Both the position numbers and the translations under genes were made by a program. Source: Saccharothrix sp. NRRL B-16348 (GTDB lineage Bacteria; Actinomycetota; Actinomycetes; Mycobacteriales; Pseudonocardiaceae). Taken from it: 64,000 nt of DNA. The notes beneath the pieces were generated by a model. The model was given only the letters and a program-made list of their open reading frames with translations. It made no database searches and had not been told where the DNA came from. Location of the stretch: assembly GCF_001280085.1 (NCBI RefSeq), contig NZ_LGED01000227.1:19040-83039 (forward strand), in the 5' to 3' direction. Of this stretch, positions 54,366 to 62,710 are shown one piece after another. The stretch's first letter is position 1. Each line of letters begins with the position of its first letter.

Positions 54366-56110
54366 CCCCGCCGAAACTGTGCGAGGGTTGCGGCCTCAGA
54401 CCCGAAGGCTACTCGCGGCGCCAATGGTGCTACGACTGCAAGGCAGGCAGCAAGGGACGACCGCGGCCGTGTCGCCGTTGCGGGTCCACACAGGACTACT
54501 GGGCCTCTCGGCTGTGCCGCCGCTGCCACCAGTACGCGCCGCAACTCCCCGAGTCCTGCGGAGACTGCTACGCCTGGGGCGCCCAACGCATCCACAAATG
54601 GATCTGCCAGGGCTGCCGCGGCTGGCGACAGTGGCAGTCCCGCACAGGCCGATGCCTCGGCTGCCGACGGGACCAGACGCTCAACGAGCACCAGGCGTGC
54701 CGGCTGTGCTGGCTGCAGACCAAACGCGTCCGGCGACCCGGCGATCGCGTCGACGTTCCCGCCGCCAACCGGTTCGGTCAGCAGCTCATGTTCGCCGACA
54801 TGTCCTCGTCCAAGAACGGGCACCGCCCGCACCCGCGTATACGACGCAACCGGCCATCCGACGACGTTCCAGAACTCCTGCCACAGCAGCCGGTCCAGCC
54901 GGAAGTGCCGGGCCAACTGGACCTGTTCGCCAGGGTGCCGGTCGTGGACACGGCACGACGCTACGGATTCCCAGCCCCGGGTGACGGTCGACAGGCGGCG
55001 CACCTCGACCGTCTGGCCGTCGAACACGCCGTACTGCATGGCTGGAGCACCTATCGGACCTACCGTGCCCGCGTGGCCATCCGCGTACTGCTCGGCATGC
55101 GGGACACCACCGACATGCCCATCACGACCCACGAGGTCGACCGACTGCGCACCGTCGCCCTGCCGGTCGAGGCGGTCTCCGCCATCCTCACCTCGGCGGA
55201 CCTGCTGCACGACGACCGACCCGACAGCCTGCGACTGTGGTTCGACGATCAGATCCGCGACCTGCCCGACGTCCTGGCCGACGAGCTCCGTATCTGGTTC
55301 GACGTGATGCGCCACGGCAGCACGACACCACCGCGCCGCCGGCACCGCTCCGAGATCACCATCCGCTATCACACCCGATCGGCGATGCCGATCCTTCACG
55401 CCTGGGCTTCGACAGGAACTCGATCGCTTCGCCAGATAGGCCGCCAGGACGTCCTCGAGGCTTTGCCCACCACGGGCAACCCCCGCACACAGGCGGGGCG
55501 GGCCTTTCGGTCGATCTTCACAATTCTCAAGGGCCGCAAGCTGATCTTCCAGAATCCGATGGCCCGCATGAGATTCGAGCAGTACACCCGACGCACACCC
55601 TTGCCCATCAACCCGGAACAGATGCGCGTCCTGCTCGACTCGCCCGACCCCACCGCCGCAGCCCTCGCCGCGCTCACCGCCTTCCACGGCCTGCGGCCGG
55701 CCGAACTGCGCACCCTGCAGCTCAACGACTTCCGCGACAGTCGTCTGTACCTGACCGACCGCACCGTGCCCCTGGCACCGCTCGTGCTGCAACGCCTCGC
55801 GGACTACCTCGACCACCGGTACCGACGGTGGCCCAACAGCCTCAACCCGCACCTGTTCGTCAACTACAAGTCCGCCTGCACGGTCGACCCGGTACACACC
55901 AACTGGCCCAGGAAACGCCTCGGCACCGCGCCCACCGCCATCCGCCGGGACCGCATCGTCGACGAAGTGATCTCCACCGGCGGTGACCTCCGCAGGGTGT
56001 GCGACTTCTTCGGCGTCACGATGGCAACGGCCGTCCACTACGGCACCGTCCTGGAGCATCCAGACCTGACCAACGACCACCTCGGTTCGCCCAACCCACG
56101 CGTGAAGTGA
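54362..56110 (+). CDS. Zinc-ribbon tyrosine-recombinase-like protein (TnpB-like)
   Basis: 582 residues, ATG 54362 (the longer frame to 54053 overlaps the HTH gene). The N-terminal ~110 residues have about eight CxxC/CxxH knuckles in four pairs (CEGCG with CYDC, CRRCG with CRRC, CGDC with CQGC, CLGC with CRLC). A recombinase-like region follows: a core-binding part (ARVAIRVLLGMRDTTDM), box I HGLRPAELRTLQL, and a C-terminal GGDLRRVCDFFGVTMATAVH followed by Tyr. The box II HxxR and the GHx His are not seen, so catalysis is doubtful. It probably recognises DNA through the zinc ribbons. Confidence 0.75.
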   Translation: MTPPKLCEGCGLRPEGYSRRQWCYDCKAGSKGRPRPCRRCGSTQDYWASRLCRRCHQYAPQLPESCGDCYAWGAQRIHKWICQGCRGWRQWQSRTGRCLGCRRDQTLNEHQACRLCWLQTKRVRRPGDRVDVPAANRFGQQLMFADMSSSKNGHRPHPRIRRNRPSDDVPELLPQQPVQPEVPGQLDLFARVPVVDTARRYGFPAPGDGRQAAHLDRLAVEHAVLHGWSTYRTYRARVAIRVLLGMRDTTDMPITTHEVDRLRTVALPVEAVSAILTSADLLHDDRPDSLRLWFDDQIRDLPDVLADELRIWFDVMRHGSTTPPRRRHRSEITIRYHTRSAMPILHAWASTGTRSLRQIGRQDVLEALPTTGNPRTQAGRAFRSIFTILKGRKLIFQNPMARMRFEQYTRRTPLPINPEQMRVLLDSPDPTAAALAALTAFHGLRPAELRTLQLNDFRDSRLYLTDRTVPLAPLVLQRLADYLDHRYRRWPNSLNPHLFVNYKSACTVDPVHTNWPRKRLGTAPTAIRRDRIVDEVISTGGDLRRVCDFFGVTMATAVHYGTVLEHPDLTNDHLGSPNPRVK

Positions 56111-56115
56111 CACCA

Positions 56116-57045
56116 TCAGCGCTCACCCCACCCGGAGTTCCGGCCAACCGACACTTCGGTTCTCGTGAACTGACCAACTTCGGTCAGGAAGCGGTCGGGT
56201 TGCGTGACGCGGGCGATACGGGCAAGCCAGCCGAACCCGGCTGCGAACAGGGTTCCGATGCCCAGCAGCATGATCTGTCCGGTCGCGTTGTCGTAGGCGG
56301 CCGTGTAGTCGCGGTTGAGCAGCACCACGGCGGCGGCGAAGGTCAGGGTGGTGCCGACGATGACCCGTACCGAGGTGCGGGTGCGGGCCCGTCCGGCCTC
56401 CACGCGCATCCGCATCGAGGCTTGTCCGCGGGCGGCGTCGGCCAGCGACCCCAGCAGCTCGGCCAGGCGGCGGGTCTGTTGTTCGGCGGCGAGCAGGAGG
56501 GCGGCGACGACGAGGTCGCCGACCGGGTCGTCCAGCCGTTCCCCGAGCCTGCGCAGCGCGGGTGCCAGGCGCTCGCCGTTGCCGATGTCGGCGGCGAGGT
56601 CTCCGACATCGCGGCGGATCGCCGCCGGGGCCAGTGGCGCGGTCGCGAGGATCGCCTGCTCCAAGCCCGCGGCGGCGGACAGGGTGTCGCGCAGCATCTC
56701 CGTCCAGGTCGCCACGGCCTCGATGCGCGCCACCCTGCGGGCCTGCCCGGGATCCCTGCCCAGCACCCGCGGCAGCGCCCGACAGGCGAGCCCGGCCAGC
56801 ACGGCGCCGACCACCCAGCCGGTCAGCAGGCCGGTCACCAGCCCGACCGCCACGGCGGACGCGAGCCGTAGTGTGCGCTGTCGGTCGGCTCGACCACCGG
56901 CGCGGATTCGACCGCGACGCGGACGGTAGGCCCGGGAGCTGTGCCGGCCGAGGATCACCAGCACCAGGCCGAGCCCGGTGCCGCCGCCCAACAACGCGGC
57001 CGTCGCGGTGACCGTGCCGAGGGCGATGGTCGCGAGGGTGGTCAC
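56116..57045 (-). CDS. tadB: TadB, inner-membrane platform protein (C-terminus altered by the insertion)
   Basis: 309 residues, GTG 57045 overlapping the tadA stop. Helices at the N-terminus, near 75-105 (SAVAVGLVTGLLTGWVVGAV) and near the end enclose the F domain (EMLRDTLSAAAGLEQAILAT). The last ~20 residues (after RFLTE: VGQFTRTEVSVGRNSGWGER) are encoded by the inserted element. The ancestral end would have been RFLTERQV. This small tail change may be tolerated. Before the insertion it was followed directly by tadC. Confidence 0.85.
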   Translation of the reverse strand: MTTLATIALGTVTATAALLGGGTGLGLVLVILGRHSSRAYRPRRGRIRAGGRADRQRTLRLASAVAVGLVTGLLTGWVVGAVLAGLACRALPRVLGRDPGQARRVARIEAVATWTEMLRDTLSAAAGLEQAILATAPLAPAAIRRDVGDLAADIGNGERLAPALRRLGERLDDPVGDLVVAALLLAAEQQTRRLAELLGSLADAARGQASMRMRVEAGRARTRTSVRVIVGTTLTFAAAVVLLNRDYTAAYDNATGQIMLLGIGTLFAAGFGWLARIARVTQPDRFLTEVGQFTRTEVSVGRNSGWGER

Positions 57046-58514
57046 GGTGACCACCAGCCCTCGGGGTTCTCCAGCACGCCGGGGTCGAGGCCGACGTCGA
57101 TTAGGTCGTCGAGCGTGTCGCCGCGCATCGCCCCGGCCACGGGGCGGGCGCGGCGGTCGGTGCCGGGGCGGTAGACCTCGTTGGAGATCACCTGTGGGCC
57201 GTCGGCGCCCACGACCTCGCGGATCGAGGACACCACTCGGGTGCGGCGATCCTGCGCGCGGGCCAGGTGCACCACGAAGTGCACCGCCGAGGCGACGAGC
57301 AGGTTCGTCGCCTCCAGGGGCAGCCGTTCCACACTCTGGGCGGCGTAGGAGGCGAGCCGGGTGAACGCGATCCGGGAGCTGGAGGCGTGCAGGGTGGCCA
57401 TCGAGCCGTCGTTGCCCTGCGACATGGCGTTGCACATCGGGATGACCTCGGGGCCGCGGATCTCCCCGACGATGACCCGGTCCGGGCTCATGCGCAGGCC
57501 CCAGCGGACCAGTTCGGCCTGGGAGACGGCGCCTTCGCCTTCGACGTTGGGGTCGCGGGCCTGGAACGCGGTCACGTCGGCGTGGATGTCCGGGTCGCGG
57601 TCCAGGCCGAGTTCGAAGGCGTCCTCGATGGTGACGATCCGCTCCAACGGGTCCATCTCCGACGCCAGCGCCCGCAGCAGCGTGGTCTTACCGGCCCCGG
57701 TGCCGCCGGTGATCAGGATGTTCTTGCGGGCCTTGACCAGCGACCGCAGGAACTGTTCCAAGCCGGGGTCCAGGGTGCCGCGCCGGCGCAGCTGCGGCAG
57801 CGCGACAGTGAGATAGCCATGACGGCGGATCGACAGCGCCGTCACTCCCCCGGCGGTCAGTCCCATGACGGCGAACAGCCGCTCGCCGCCGGGGAGTTGG
57901 AGGTTGAGCGCCGGCGAGCCGTGGTCGAACCGCCGTTCCTGGCTGCCGGCGCGCGCGGCGAGCAGGCGAACGAGATCGGTCAGCTCCTCGTCCGAGGAGG
58001 CGATCGGCCCGACCTGGGCGCGGCGGCCGTCGTCGTAGTGGACGAACACCCGGTCGTACCGGTTGGCGTTGATCGTCTCGACGGTCGGATCGTCCAGCAG
58101 CGGCTGCAAACCGGCCATGCCGAACAGCTCGTTCACCACCTCGCCCACGACCTGCTGCTCCGCCTCGCGGGGCAGCAGCCGGCGGCCCGCTGCCAGCTCG
58201 TTCTCCGTGTGGGCGCGCAGCGCCTCCTCGATGATGCCGCGGGCCAGTTCACGGCGCGCCTCACGGGTGGTGGTCGTTCCGGTGCGGTCCTGCCGGTCGG
58301 CCACCCGCCGCGGAAGTTCCACGTTCAACCGCTCCCGCAAATATTGGTGCAGCCCGGTCACGGCGGCCGAGAGGTCCACCGAGTCGTCGTCCTCTACGCC
58401 CCGGCCCGGTGGCGGCACTTCCTGGCCCGGCCCGCCGGACCGCGGCGTGCAGTCACCGAGTCGCTGGTGGAGACGCAGCGGCACAACGGCATGGTGCTCG
58501 GTCGGGAACGTCAT
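57042..58514 (-). CDS. tadA: TadA, pilus assembly ATPase
   Basis: 490 residues, full length. A GspE/VirB11-type secretion ATPase: Walker A GGTGAGKTTLLRA near residue 272, Asp box RIVTIEDAFEL, Walker B-like PDRVIVGEIRGPEV and His box GSMATLHASS. The N-terminal ~150 residues bind partners. It powers polymerisation and retraction of the Tad pilus together with TadB and TadC. ATG 58514 overlaps the CpaE-like stop, so the operon is translationally coupled. Confidence 0.92.
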   Translation of the reverse strand: MTFPTEHHAVVPLRLHQRLGDCTPRSGGPGQEVPPPGRGVEDDDSVDLSAAVTGLHQYLRERLNVELPRRVADRQDRTGTTTTREARRELARGIIEEALRAHTENELAAGRRLLPREAEQQVVGEVVNELFGMAGLQPLLDDPTVETINANRYDRVFVHYDDGRRAQVGPIASSDEELTDLVRLLAARAGSQERRFDHGSPALNLQLPGGERLFAVMGLTAGGVTALSIRRHGYLTVALPQLRRRGTLDPGLEQFLRSLVKARKNILITGGTGAGKTTLLRALASEMDPLERIVTIEDAFELGLDRDPDIHADVTAFQARDPNVEGEGAVSQAELVRWGLRMSPDRVIVGEIRGPEVIPMCNAMSQGNDGSMATLHASSSRIAFTRLASYAAQSVERLPLEATNLLVASAVHFVVHLARAQDRRTRVVSSIREVVGADGPQVISNEVYRPGTDRRARPVAGAMRGDTLDDLIDVGLDPGVLENPEGWWSP

Positions 58515-59413
58515 GACGCCTGCCCTCCTTGCCGAGGCCCGTTCGGGTCGCTGCCGGAGCCTGGTGCGGGTCGGGTGCCGTCGAGCGAGGGCCGCTCGGG
58601 CGGGACATCGAGGACCGCGCGCAGCGTCGGCGGCGGAGCGGGTTCCGCTTCCCCGGAGGCGGCCACGGGCGGTTGTTCGTGTGCGGCGAGCCGGAGGGCG
58701 ACCTTGTGGGCGTAGCGGCCCAACACGGAATGCGCCGGGTCACCGGTACGGCCCCAGCGCACCATGTTCGGTCGCCCGCACAGCACCGCCGCGCCGATCG
58801 GGTCCTCGGGTATCCGGCCCAACGGCGCCACACCGAGCTCACGGGCGACCTCGGCGGTGGAGAAGCCGTCACCGACCAACAGCAGCACCGGGTTCGGGCT
58901 CCACCGACCGACCACCGGCAGCCGACGGGGCAGATGCGCGAGATCCTCGGCGTGCGCCCGCGACAGCAGCACCACCACGTCGGAGCAACGCACGATCGAC
59001 AGGGCGGGCGAGCCGGGATCCACCCGCCCGCAGTCGACGACGAGCACCGTTCCCGGTTCGTTCGCCGCCGCCCGCAGCACTCCGAGCCCGCCGTCCGGGT
59101 CCGGCAGCACAGCGGACAACGCCGCGCGCGCCTGGTCGGCATCCGATGGGGCGGTGACGACCGGCAGGCCGCCCGGTAGTCGGTGGCTGTGCCGCCACAC
59201 CAGGTCCGCGTCACCGCCGTGGCGTGCGGCGGCGGCAAGGCCGACCAGGCCCGGTGCCGCGGGCAGGAAGAACCGCAGGGCCAGGTCTCCGCCGGACGGG
59301 TCGGCCTCGACCACGAGCGCGCGGGTCGGGGCCGGCCAGCGGGCCGCCAACGCCACGGCGAACGTCGTCACACCCGGCGAGCCCTTCAACGACAGCACCG
59401 AGACCAACATCAT
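58511..59413 (-). CDS. CpaE-like P-loop ATPase of the Tad pilus
   Basis: 300 residues from ATG 59413, overlapping the CpaB stop (ATGA). It is of the MinD/ParA fold: VLSLKGSPGVTTFAVALAAR at the N-terminus is a deviant Walker A in which the Lys lies before Gly-Ser rather than in GKT, with LVVEADPSGG and VLVVDCGRV following. It lacks the receiver domain of classical CpaE. It localises the pilus machine in other bacteria. The C-terminal ~60 residues are disordered. Confidence 0.82.
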   Translation of the reverse strand: MMLVSVLSLKGSPGVTTFAVALAARWPAPTRALVVEADPSGGDLALRFFLPAAPGLVGLAAAARHGGDADLVWRHSHRLPGGLPVVTAPSDADQARAALSAVLPDPDGGLGVLRAAANEPGTVLVVDCGRVDPGSPALSIVRCSDVVVLLSRAHAEDLAHLPRRLPVVGRWSPNPVLLLVGDGFSTAEVARELGVAPLGRIPEDPIGAAVLCGRPNMVRWGRTGDPAHSVLGRYAHKVALRLAAHEQPPVAASGEAEPAPPPTLRAVLDVPPERPSLDGTRPAPGSGSDPNGPRQGGQAS

Positions 59414-60123
59414 CGACCACCGCCCGACGACAGCATCACGACCGCCAATTGCCCCGCCGGCACCGCGGCGACCTGACGCGCGGCCGCCTCGGTCAACTGC
59501 ACCGAGACCACCGTGGTCTGCTCGTTCACCGGCGTGGTCACGCCCGTGACCACCGCCGGCCACACCGTGCCGCCGTCGGTCGACGGGCTGCTCGCGGTGC
59601 CCGCCTGGCCGGACACGAACACCACCGACACCGGTGTCCCCGCAACGATCTCCGGCGGGAACTGACCAGGTTTGAGCGCCAGCGCGGCGATCGCCTGCCC
59701 CGCGGTCGGAAGCACCGCCCCACCGACCGAATCCGGGGTGAGCAGCGCCCCGGCCGACAGGCTGGTGGCCATCGGCCTGCCGACCACCGCGGCCACCCGA
59801 TCCGCCCCGACCACGGCGACGCCGGGATCGACCGCGACGTTAACCTGCCGCAGATCCTGCGCGGTCAACACCCGGCCCACCGACATGTCGCGGGCCAACG
59901 CCAGGACAGCCTGCCGGTCCCCGGAGCTGATCGACACCAGCACGAACCCGCCTGCACAGGCCAGCACCAACAGCACGCCGAGCAACAGGTACGGGACGCT
60001 GCGGCGGCGACCGCCTTCCCGCAGGCGGGAAGCGGACGGTCGCGTGCCGTCCCCGACCCAGAGACCGTCCGCCGGGCCGGCGGAGTGGTCGGTGACCGGC
60101 CGGTTCGTGGTGTTGGTGGTCAT
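59410..60123 (-). CDS. CpaB/RcpC-like SAF-domain protein
   Basis: 237 residues from ATG 60123 with GGAGG. One membrane helix (residues ~44-66, VPYLLLGVLLVLACAGGFVL) is followed by an SAF domain (LARDMSVGRVLTAQDLRQVN, SAGALLTPDSVGG) and a beta-rich C-terminal part. In Tad systems this protein sits in the envelope near the secretin; here, without an outer membrane, it is probably part of the wall-spanning path. Confidence 0.82.
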   Translation of the reverse strand: MTTNTTNRPVTDHSAGPADGLWVGDGTRPSASRLREGGRRRSVPYLLLGVLLVLACAGGFVLVSISSGDRQAVLALARDMSVGRVLTAQDLRQVNVAVDPGVAVVGADRVAAVVGRPMATSLSAGALLTPDSVGGAVLPTAGQAIAALALKPGQFPPEIVAGTPVSVVFVSGQAGTASSPSTDGGTVWPAVVTGVTTPVNEQTTVVSVQLTEAAARQVAAVPAGQLAVVMLSSGGGR

Positions 60124-60244
60124 ACCGGTACCTCCAGAAGGCAAAGGAGTAGTACGCCGCGTCGCCGAAAGGCGAGCAGCGAGCGGAACATGTGGTCGCG
60201 CGGTGGGTGTCGGCCCGATCAGAACCGCCGGTGACCGGTGCCGG

Positions 60245-61087
60245 TCAGCCGCCGTTGTTGAGCGCGTGGGACTCCGCCACACGGAAACTCGCAGTGCCCG
60301 TCGTGGTCATGTCCGGGAACGTCCCACCCTGCCCCGCACCCGACCACGTGACCATCCAGCGCACGATCGCCGACACGGGGAAGGCATGCCCGGATTGGTC
60401 CGCTGATGAACGACGGTAGATATGGCCACAATCCGGTGAAGGCGACGTGGGCTCGGCATGCGGCCCGTAGGGAGTGCCGGCACCCGTGCACGTCACCGAG
60501 CCACCATCCCCCATCGACCAGGTGACCGACCTCGGCTTCGCCACGGCCGTCACCGACACACCGGTCACCGACGCGTTCGCCGACACCTCCTCCCAGCCAC
60601 CGCTCAACCACAACCACGTGGGCAGGTTGACCAACTGGTCCTCGGCGGGACTGGCGGCGATCGTCACCTCCGGCAGGCGCAAGCGGTTGCGCGCGACCTC
60701 CGCCACCTGCTCCGGCGAGAGCGCAGGCTGTGCACCACCAGCTGGAACCCAGACCGGCCCGTGGGACAACGGGTCCTTGCCGTCCGGCGAACACAGCACC
60801 ATGAACCAACCGCCTGCCTCCTGCGGCTGCCCGCCGGGCGCCTCGTAGTCGATCGGCTTGTAGCCGCAGTCGACGAACGGATCCTCGTCGTCTCCCCCGA
60901 CTTGGTCCGCGCCGGCCGGGTGGTCGGGATTCAAGCCCTGGTTCGGCTGGTGGCTGTTGCCCGCACCGAGGTCGCAGACGGGTGCGAGCACTCGGCCGCA
61001 GTCGACGGTTCCCCATGGATCCGCGAAGGCCGGTGAGGCGCTGCCGAGGAGCAGCAACGCCAGAATGGCGGCGGTCTGCTTCAGCAC
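60245..61087 (-). CDS. Secreted protein of the pilus operon
   Basis: 280 residues from GTG 61087 (GGAGG upstream; it overlaps the lipoprotein gene by 7 bp). Signal peptide QTAAILALLLLGSASPAFAD. The mature part has several Cys and a beta-rich, PKD-like C-terminal region (VTWSMGDGGSVTCTGAGTPY, then the HIY and MVTWSGAGQGG strands). Homologous secreted proteins accompany actinobacterial tad loci; their role is not established. Confidence 0.75.
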   Translation of the reverse strand: MLKQTAAILALLLLGSASPAFADPWGTVDCGRVLAPVCDLGAGNSHQPNQGLNPDHPAGADQVGGDDEDPFVDCGYKPIDYEAPGGQPQEAGGWFMVLCSPDGKDPLSHGPVWVPAGGAQPALSPEQVAEVARNRLRLPEVTIAASPAEDQLVNLPTWLWLSGGWEEVSANASVTGVSVTAVAKPRSVTWSMGDGGSVTCTGAGTPYGPHAEPTSPSPDCGHIYRRSSADQSGHAFPVSAIVRWMVTWSGAGQGGTFPDMTTTGTASFRVAESHALNNGG

Positions 61088-61653
61088 GTCCCGACCTCCT
61101 GGACTCCGAACTCGACGACTTTCCACGTGCCGTCGGCCTGCTCCTCCACGATGGCGTCGATGTGACGCCTGCCGCCCGGCTCGTCGTCCGCCGGTTGCCC
61201 GCTGTCGGCGTAGTGCCTGGTCCAGTTCGTCGAGTCACCACAATCGGTGACGATGATCCTGGTCGGCGCCCCGACAGGCTCGGACGACGACACGGCGGGG
61301 TTGAGGACCGGCCGGCCACGCGAAACCACACCCTTGTAGCGGTCGCCGTACAACCCACGAGTCAGTGTGTTCAACGCCGTGCCGGTCGCGAACTCACCCA
61401 GCTTCGGCGACTGCCAATCGGACGTCGTGGCGGCTTCGGCGAAACTGAGCCACATGCCCCGGTAAGCGTCCGTCGCCAGCCGCCCGGCTTCCCCGGCCGG
61501 GTCGGACGGCAGGCTCGACGCCTCGAGGAGAACGGATGCGTCGACACTGACCGGTTCCCCAGGTCCGGCAGACGTGCCCGAGCCCGGTGCACTGCACGCG
61601 GCGACCGCGATCAAGATGACCAGGGCCGTGGCCGTGCTGTGGAAGATCTGCAT
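61081..61653 (-). CDS. Lipoprotein of the pilus operon
   Basis: 190 residues from ATG 61653 with GAGGACGG. Signal peptide with lipobox LIAVAACS, so Cys20 is lipidated. The mature part is an NTF2-like/alpha-beta domain (ATDAYRGMWLSFAEAATTSD, WKVVEFGVQEVGTC). A membrane-anchored outer component is likely. The longer open frame to 61698 has no ribosome site. Confidence 0.78.
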   Translation of the reverse strand: MQIFHSTATALVILIAVAACSAPGSGTSAGPGEPVSVDASVLLEASSLPSDPAGEAGRLATDAYRGMWLSFAEAATTSDWQSPKLGEFATGTALNTLTRGLYGDRYKGVVSRGRPVLNPAVSSSEPVGAPTRIIVTDCGDSTNWTRHYADSGQPADDEPGGRRHIDAIVEEQADGTWKVVEFGVQEVGTC

Positions 61654-61720
61654 GTCCGTCCTCAAGTCGTGGTCGTCATGGCGGAAGGGGACGCACATGT
61701 CGAACCCCCGTAGCGGTCGG

Positions 61721-62371
61721 TCAGGGAAGACTGAGTGCCATGAGCGCGCCGCCGACGATCGCCGGCCCCATCGCGAGACGCTCTCCGGAGCCGATCCGAC
61801 GAACTGCCAGGAGCACGGTTGCCGTCACGCCCGCCAGCACCAGCGCGACCAACAGCCCGAGCACAACGCGCGGCCAGTTCACCCAGCCGAGATAGAGGCC
61901 GACCGCACCGACCAGCGCGACGTCGCCACCCCCGATCCGCGGCGCCACCAACACCGCTGCGACCAACATCGCCACGAACAGCACGCCGGACACGGTCACC
62001 GCCCTCAGCAACGCACCGGTCTCCCCGATCCGGAGCGCGGCGTGCCCGAGCAGGACCAGCCCGCCGAGCAACATCGCGCCCGTGATCACGTGAGGAAGGC
62101 GGCGACACGTCAGGTCGATCAACACGAGCTGGGTGCCGGTGATCGCCAGCCAGCACACGGCAGGCAACAGTGGCGAGCCCTCGAACCGGTAGGTCAGCAG
62201 TACCAGCAGTGCACACAGGACCGATGTGGTCACCAGTGCATCGCTCGACCACGCCGTTCTCCACCACCCCGTCGGGAACAACCGTTGCCCGGCTGCGGCA
62301 CGCGCCGTTACCGCGGTCAGCAGAGGTCCGAACGCTGAGCCGATGACCGTCCAGCACCATTCCGGCGACAT
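61721..62371 (-). CDS. Prepilin peptidase (TadV/CpaA, A24 family)
   Basis: 216 residues, six to seven membrane helices. Both catalytic Asp sites are visible: LIDLTCRRLPH in the middle and RIGGGDVALVGA further on. It cleaves the leader of Flp and TadE pilins behind the conserved Gly. It lacks the N-methylation domain of PilD, as TadV proteins do. ATG 62371 is the first gene of the leftward tad operon; the promoter must lie in 62372-62710. Confidence 0.88.
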   Translation of the reverse strand: MSPEWCWTVIGSAFGPLLTAVTARAAAGQRLFPTGWWRTAWSSDALVTTSVLCALLVLLTYRFEGSPLLPAVCWLAITGTQLVLIDLTCRRLPHVITGAMLLGGLVLLGHAALRIGETGALLRAVTVSGVLFVAMLVAAVLVAPRIGGGDVALVGAVGLYLGWVNWPRVVLGLLVALVLAGVTATVLLAVRRIGSGERLAMGPAIVGGALMALSLP

Positions 62372-62710
62372 AGCACCCCCTCAGTACGCAGGGTGACAAT
62401 CCTCGCCGAACGGCTTCACCCTCTAGTCGGACACAAACCCGAAAGAGGATTTTGCGTACCGGCCCGCTGGAAGAAGAAACCCACGCCACTCCGATCCGCA
62501 TCGCGGCCCACCTCGTCTACAGAAGTCACTACAGCACGTACATCAATCCCGGCACTGTTCACTCGATAGGGGCTTCATGGGATCGAAAGGACCAGTGGCC
62601 CGCGTCTGATCCGCATATCCTCAGTCTCTCGTGGTGGTTCCGGTTCCAACCCGGCTGACATCACGGTGACCTGGCCGTCTGGGGGATGGCAAGGGGGGCG
62701 GTGTATTCGC
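62372..62710. other. Divergent promoter region
   Basis: 339 bp between the leftward tad operon and the rightward STAND gene. The short + frame 62452-62658 has no family motif or clear start. I see no perfect operator; the region around 62440-62540 is richer in A/T than the rest. Confidence 0.5.

Larger units (their letters stand above)
52748..56184 (+). mobile_element. Tn554-like / recombinase-type element inserted between tadC and tadB
   Basis: It carries three rightward genes (tyrosine recombinase, HTH protein, Zn-ribbon recombinase-like protein) inside a leftward operon. TTCGGT (ACCGAA on the other strand) occurs at both borders, 52748-52753 and 56179-56184, with a third copy at 56155-56160. 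Joining the flanks at one copy restores a tadB end reading RFLTERQV-stop, with AGGCAGG and the tadC ATG directly after it. No terminal inverted repeats are seen, as expected for tyrosine-recombinase transposons such as Tn554. Confidence 0.75.

Noticed and set aside
52736..56116. 1126-residue open frame on the - strand across the inserted element
   Set aside because: It is the reverse shadow of the recombinase genes, whose catalytic motifs are clear on the + strand.
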